Source: Bacillota bacterium
GTDB taxonomy: Bacteria; Bacillota; Clostridia; Christensenellales; JAEXRW01
Direction of reading: 5' to 3'
Assembly (NCBI GenBank): GCA_023454175.1
Contig: JAEXRW010000008.1
Coordinates: 124,001-188,000, forward strand
DNA length: 64,000 bases
The notes under the pieces were generated by a model. It was not told where the DNA came from and made no database searches. It worked only from the letters and a program-made list of their open reading frames with translations. The position numbers were made by a program, and so were the translations under genes. Shown piece by piece: positions 60,736-64,000 of the stretch (positions are counted from its first letter, which is position 1; every line of letters starts with the position of its first letter).

Positions 60736-61779
60736 TACCGTCAAATTGATATGGTGTATCGTTCCCGCCGTTCCATCCTCCCGCAGGAATACCGATGTGC
60801 TCGTCATCTCGCCCCTGGACTCCCCTGTGCCGTCCTTGAAATCAAATTCCGTCTCGGTCTCCCCCAGGTAGATGGCACCCACGCCCGCCTCGCCCAGCGA
60901 GAAAAGCGTCTTGTGCCCCGCCTCGTCCATCGTGTAGATGGAGAGCTTGCCAAATACCGCGTCGTTCTCGTCGATCCAGCCGTTGTGGTCCAGGTCGTAC
61001 GCCCGCAGTTCGGCAAACCCGTCCCCGGATTCAGGCCCGAAAAGCTCCGTGCCGTTGTTGATGGCGCCGTCCCCGTTTTTGTCCAGGGCCAGGAACCCGC
61101 TTCCGCCCGTGGCAAAGGAGATGTTTTCCTTGTCCCCGTCTCCATCCAGGTCAAACGCCGTTTTCGTAGCCGTCAGCTGCGGCGCGCCGCCCCCGTATGC
61201 GATCACCAGCGGGTCCTTTTTGGCCGCGTCCCCGAGGCGCAGGCTGATGCTCTTGCTTTCGTAATAGGCGCGGCTCATGGCAAAGTCGAGTTTGAAGGAG
61301 ATCTTCCGCCCATCCGCCGTGGTCACCGTGCCTGCCGAGGAGTACTGCACGCTTTCGCTTTCCATGTGCGTCTCGCTGTAGTCGTACCGGATACCCCAGC
61401 CCTGGCTTGCGGGTTGCTGTGGCGTCGAAGGGTCCTGGACCGTGTTGCCGGGGTCACTCTTGAGGTCGACGCCCGGGTCACGCAGCTTCACCCGTTTCCC
61501 CGTCAGGGTAAAGATGAACGATTCGATCAGCCGCAGCGTATGGTCGCCCGTTTTGTCATCCTTGTCGGCCAATCCGATATCCTTGGTATAGATCGTGCTT
61601 TTGCCCGTGAATAGAGGGGCCTTGTCCGATAGTTCCAGTTGAAATGGCGGCCCCACGGTGACTGTGATCGTCGGTGCCTGCCGCTGGCCCACCCAGGCCT
61701 CCAGCGACTCGTGCACTTCCGACTGCTGCTCCAGCGCATGCGCGCTTTGGGATTGGACGCTGTAATCCGCGATCTTCAT
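60733..61779 (-). CDS. EF-hand-like Ca-binding repeat protein under a sigma-28 promoter
   Basis: 348 residues. The C-terminal half contains three Ca-loop-like repeats: DLDGDGDKENISF, LDKNGDGAINNGTELFG and YDLDHNGWIDENDAVFGKL. The first 200 residues are beta-rich with an N-terminal amphipathic start (MKIADYSVQSQSAHALEQQSEV). I know this as an uncharacterised family found in proteobacteria and Clostridia. There is no signal peptide. Its gene faces a sigma-28 promoter (61911-61937) that shares its -35 with the cheC promoter, so it should be made with late flagellar genes. Secretion through the flagellar gate is possible but unproven. Confidence 0.75.
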   Translation of the reverse strand: MKIADYSVQSQSAHALEQQSEVHESLEAWVGQRQAPTITVTVGPPFQLELSDKAPLFTGKSTIYTKDIGLADKDDKTGDHTLRLIESFIFTLTGKRVKLRDPGVDLKSDPGNTVQDPSTPQQPASQGWGIRYDYSETHMESESVQYSSAGTVTTADGRKISFKLDFAMSRAYYESKSISLRLGDAAKKDPLVIAYGGGAPQLTATKTAFDLDGDGDKENISFATGGSGFLALDKNGDGAINNGTELFGPESGDGFAELRAYDLDHNGWIDENDAVFGKLSIYTMDEAGHKTLFSLGEAGVGAIYLGETETEFDFKDGTGESRGEMTSTSVFLREDGTAGTIHHINLTV

Positions 61780-61910
61780 TTGTTATTCCTCCAAGATAAG
61801 TAATACGGGTTCCTTCCGTCTTTCCTGGAAACCATGCGAAAGGGAGATCCTTTCCCTTCTTTTTCGCCGCATGGCAGATAATGTTTGGCATACCTTCCTA
61901 TTTGATAAAT

Positions 61911-61937
61911 ATATCGGCACATTCGAAAAAAAAATTA
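61911..61937 (-). promoter_or_regulatory. Sigma-28 promoter of the EF-hand-like gene
   Basis: On the minus strand TAAT (61937-61934), 15 bases, GCCGATAT (61918-61911). GCCGATA is the strict sigma-28 -10. Confidence 0.7.
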
Positions 61938-61962
61938 ATGCTCCTTCTGCTTTATCCGATAT
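61936..61962 (+). promoter_or_regulatory. Sigma-28 promoter of cheC-cheD-cheY-cheA
   Basis: TAAT (61936-61939), 15 bases, TCCGATAT (61955-61962). Its -35 overlaps that of the divergent promoter within ATTAAT. The rest of 61963-62102 shows no gene. Confidence 0.7.
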
Positions 61963-62102
61963 ATAAAATGAACGGTTTTTTCATCCAAAGTAACGGGATG
62001 CGTCTTTACAGCACCATACCGGCAAAAGATACTGGCAGGATGCGTAGGATTTCAGGATAAAAATTGGAGCAGGGATGGTGATCACTTATCAATATCTCGG
62101 AA

Positions 62103-62711
62103 TTGAACAGCACGCAGCTGGATTTCTTTCAGGAACTGGAAAATATAGGGGCGGGCAATGCCACCACTGCCCTGGCCGAAATGCTCGGGCGCAGGGTGGA
62201 GATGAAGATTCCCCGTGTGGAGTTTTGCGAGTTCAAGAAGATTTGTGATGTGGTGGACGGTCCCGGCACGCTGGTGGCCGCCACATTGATCAGTATGGTC
62301 GGGGACTTGCAGGGATTCATCCTCCTCGTTCTTCCCGCGGCGCAGGCGCATCATCTCGCGCAGCTGATGCTGGGGAATGATTCGGGAGAGGATACGGACC
62401 CTGCCACATGGTTTGACGAAATGGAGCGTTCCGCCATCGCCGAGACTGCGAATATTCTGAGCGGCGCCTATATGACGTCCATTTCGGCGCTCACCGGCCT
62501 CACGTCCGTCGCCACCGTCCCGGAATTGGTCATCGACATGGCGGGCGCCATCATGAGCGTCCCTGCCATCGCATTTGGGGAGTTCAGCGATACGGTACTG
62601 TTCCTGGAAACAGGTTTTTACGAAAGCGATCGCTCCTTTTCGGGCTACTTCTTTTTGATACCCGATGTGGAGTCGTATAATGTTTTGATGAGCAAGATGG
62701 GAATCGCATGA
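62103..62711 (+). CDS. cheC: CheY-P phosphatase CheC
   Basis: 202 residues. LDFFQELENIGAGNATTALAEML and MERSAIAETANILSGAYM are the two CheC active-site helices, each with E-x2-N. CheC also binds CheD, encoded next. The start is unclear: the frame is open from 62082, homologues begin a few residues before NSTQLDFF, but the only usual start codon is TTG 62103 with a poor ribosome site. Overlaps cheD by 4 bases. Confidence 0.9.
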   Translation: MNSTQLDFFQELENIGAGNATTALAEMLGRRVEMKIPRVEFCEFKKICDVVDGPGTLVAATLISMVGDLQGFILLVLPAAQAHHLAQLMLGNDSGEDTDPATWFDEMERSAIAETANILSGAYMTSISALTGLTSVATVPELVIDMAGAIMSVPAIAFGEFSDTVLFLETGFYESDRSFSGYFFLIPDVESYNVLMSKMGIA

Positions 62712-63202
62712 ATATGGATACGATTGTGGTTGGCATGGCTGATCTCAATGTCACGCGCTCGCCGGGCAAGCTGATGACGCTTGGCCTGGGTTCGTGTGTG
62801 GGCGTGATCATCTATGACCAGATGAATAAGGTCGGAGGCATGGCGCATGTGATGCTCCCCTCCTGTCCCCCGGGTTCAGATCCGAAAAACAAAGCCAAGT
62901 TTGCCGATACTGCGATTGACGAGCTCACCCGCTCCATCATTGCGCTCGGTGCCAAAAAGTCCAACCTGAAAGCCAAGCTCGCGGGCGGGGCTCATATGTT
63001 CAGCACCAGCAGCCAAACGGATATCATGCAGATCGGCGCGCGCAATGTCGACATGTGCCGCAAACTCCTCACCAGTAGCGGCATCCCGCTCGTCAGTGAG
63101 GATACTGGCGGCACCTGCGGCAGGACGATCACGTTCGATGTCAATACCTGCTCGCTACAGGTGCGTTCCATCTGGCCTGAGATCAGGGAAAAAGATATAT
63201 GA
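62708..63202 (+). CDS. cheD: Chemoreceptor glutamine deamidase CheD
   Basis: 164 residues. Cys30 (GLGSCVGVIIYD) and His47 (GGMAHVMLP) are the catalytic pair; KLAGGAHMF and SEDTGGTCGRTITFDV follow. It deamidates receptors and activates CheC. Confidence 0.95.
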   Translation: MNMDTIVVGMADLNVTRSPGKLMTLGLGSCVGVIIYDQMNKVGGMAHVMLPSCPPGSDPKNKAKFADTAIDELTRSIIALGAKKSNLKAKLAGGAHMFSTSSQTDIMQIGARNVDMCRKLLTSSGIPLVSEDTGGTCGRTITFDVNTCSLQVRSIWPEIREKDI

Positions 63203-63254
63203 TGTTTGAAAACAGGAAGTTACATTACATAGGTATTGTTAGGGAGGTTTCAAA

Positions 63255-63611
63255 ATGAAAAGGGTTCTTGTGGTGGATGATGCAGCCTTCATGCGCGTGT
63301 CCATCAAAAACATGCTTGCCAAGCTGGGGTACGAAGTGGCGGGTGAAGCCGAAAACGGCAAGATAGGCGTGCAGAAATATCAGGAATTGTCGCCGGATAT
63401 CACCACGCTGGATATCACCATGCCCGAAATGGACGGCCTCACCGCATTGAAGGAGATCATGAAGCTGAATCCCGCAGCCAATGTGATCATGATCTCGGCC
63501 ATGGGCCAGGAGAGCATGGTGCGTGAAGCGGTCGTATCCGGTGCCAAAGGCTTCATCGTCAAGCCTTTCAAGGAAGAGATCGTTGCTTCTGCATTTGCGA
63601 AATTGGATTGA
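63255..63611 (+). CDS. cheY: Chemotaxis response regulator CheY
   Basis: 118 residues. D8-D9, D53 (TLDITMPEMDG), Ser82 region (MISAMGQ) and Lys (FIVKPF) are all in place; the closing sequence is CheY-like. AGGGAGG precedes the ATG. Signals from CheA to the FliM/FliY switch. Confidence 0.95.
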   Translation: MKRVLVVDDAAFMRVSIKNMLAKLGYEVAGEAENGKIGVQKYQELSPDITTLDITMPEMDGLTALKEIMKLNPAANVIMISAMGQESMVREAVVSGAKGFIVKPFKEEIVASAFAKLD

Positions 63612-63711
63612 TCTGAATGTAATATATGCCGGTACTGCCATCCTTCGCTGCATTTCATTGTGATGGTTGCGATGCCGCATGCAGTAACCAAAAGAAAGAA
63701 GGTTTGGTGAT

Positions 63712-64000
63712 ATGTCAACGATGGACTCCATGCTTGATATATATATCTACGAAAATTCACAGCTTTTGGAGAGTCTTGAGGCTTCGCTCCTGGCCGCCGA
63801 GAAGGCCGGTTCCTTTTCCGTTGAACAGGTCGGGGAGATTTTCCGCGTCCTGCATACCATCAAGGGTTCATCGGATATGATGGGTTTTTCCGACCTGACA
63901 AAGCTTTCCCATGCCGTGGAGGATCTTTTCGCCTATATCCGGGAACACGGTTCGCGTTCCACCGATTTCAGGGTGATTTGCGATATCGTTTTCTCCGCTT
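63712..64000 (+). CDS. cheA: Chemotaxis histidine kinase CheA, N-terminal part (cut by the window end)
   Basis: The visible 96 codons form the Hpt domain: MSTMDSMLDIYIYENSQLLESLE... with the phosphorylated His48 in FRVLHTIKGSS and LSHAVEDLFAYIREH. The gene runs past 64000. It is the last visible gene of cheC-cheD-cheY-cheA. Confidence 0.9.
   Translation, partial: MSTMDSMLDIYIYENSQLLESLEASLLAAEKAGSFSVEQVGEIFRVLHTIKGSSDMMGFSDLTKLSHAVEDLFAYIREHGSRSTDFRVICDIVFSA

Noticed and set aside
61963..62102. c-di-GMP riboswitch in flagellar and signalling leaders
   Set aside because: I looked for the conserved core motifs of c-di-GMP-I RNAs before cheC, flgB, fliK, flagellin and motA and found none.
62078..62110. 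Frameshift at the cheC start
   Set aside because: A GTG with a good ribosome site at 62078 is out of frame with cheC, which hinted at a shift; but the cheC frame is complete from 62103, so a weak TTG start is the simpler reading. A sequence check of 62070-62110 would settle it.

Overview
The window reads as the chromosome of a motile member of the Bacillota, most likely class Clostridia. The signs are purine-rich Shine-Dalgarno sites, GTG and TTG starts, a FliY-type switch protein, CheC and CheD, YaaR, YvyF, FliW-CsrA and the order yvyF-flgM-flgN-flgK-flgL-DUF6470-fliW-csrA. I cannot name a genus. Coding DNA is GC-rich, while promoters and spacers are AT-rich.

Layout. 1-2800 (minus): a two-gene glutamate-synthase-like operon behind a consensus promoter and a leader with an intrinsic terminator and a possible ANTAR antitermination hairpin. 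3000-7700: a small membrane protein, then a MarR-type regulator with a palindromic operator and a heterodimeric ABC exporter. 7900-9900: a CheY-like / CheC-like / PAS-GGDEF signalling operon. 10100-13500: metabolic and stress genes (YbjQ-like, erythromycin-esterase-like, PfkB kinase, macrodomain). 13500-63600 is a nearly complete flagellar-chemotaxis region, and the window ends inside cheA. Its blocks are motAB; fliM-fliY; fliK-flgD-flgE; two plus-strand non-flagellar genes (amidinotransferase-like and CapA-like); fliF-G-H-I-J-motE-like; flagellin; flhO-flhP-yvyF-flgM-flgN-flgK-flgL-DUF6470-fliW-csrA; flgB-flgC-fliE-fliO-P-Q-R-flhB-flhA-flhF-flhG-pilZ-fliA-swrB-like; fliD-fliS-fliT-like-yaaR-cheW-cheR-cheB; a CHAP-like protein, FlhB-like and a second FliK-like; an EF-hand-like protein; and cheC-D-Y-A.

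The regulatory logic can be read from the DNA. A strong sigma-A promoter precedes flgB and starts the run that makes the rod, the export gate and, near its end, FliA (sigma-28). Eight sites of the form TAAn-N15/16-nnCGATAT (one degenerate) lie before flagellin, fliD, flhO, motA, fliK, fliM, cheC and an EF-hand-like gene of unknown function. FlgM provides the checkpoint, and FliW/CsrA presumably control the flagellin mRNA. A diguanylate cyclase and a PilZ flagellar brake suggest a c-di-GMP link to motility.

The most unusual items are: a FlgD hook cap carrying an embedded FlgE-like domain; back-to-back sigma-28 promoters sharing one -35 element between cheC and the EF-hand-like gene; a family of intergenic repeats that starts at stop codons and interrupts flagellar operons; and a FliP with a lipoprotein-type signal. 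I saw no CRISPR array, tRNA, rRNA, transposase or phage gene.
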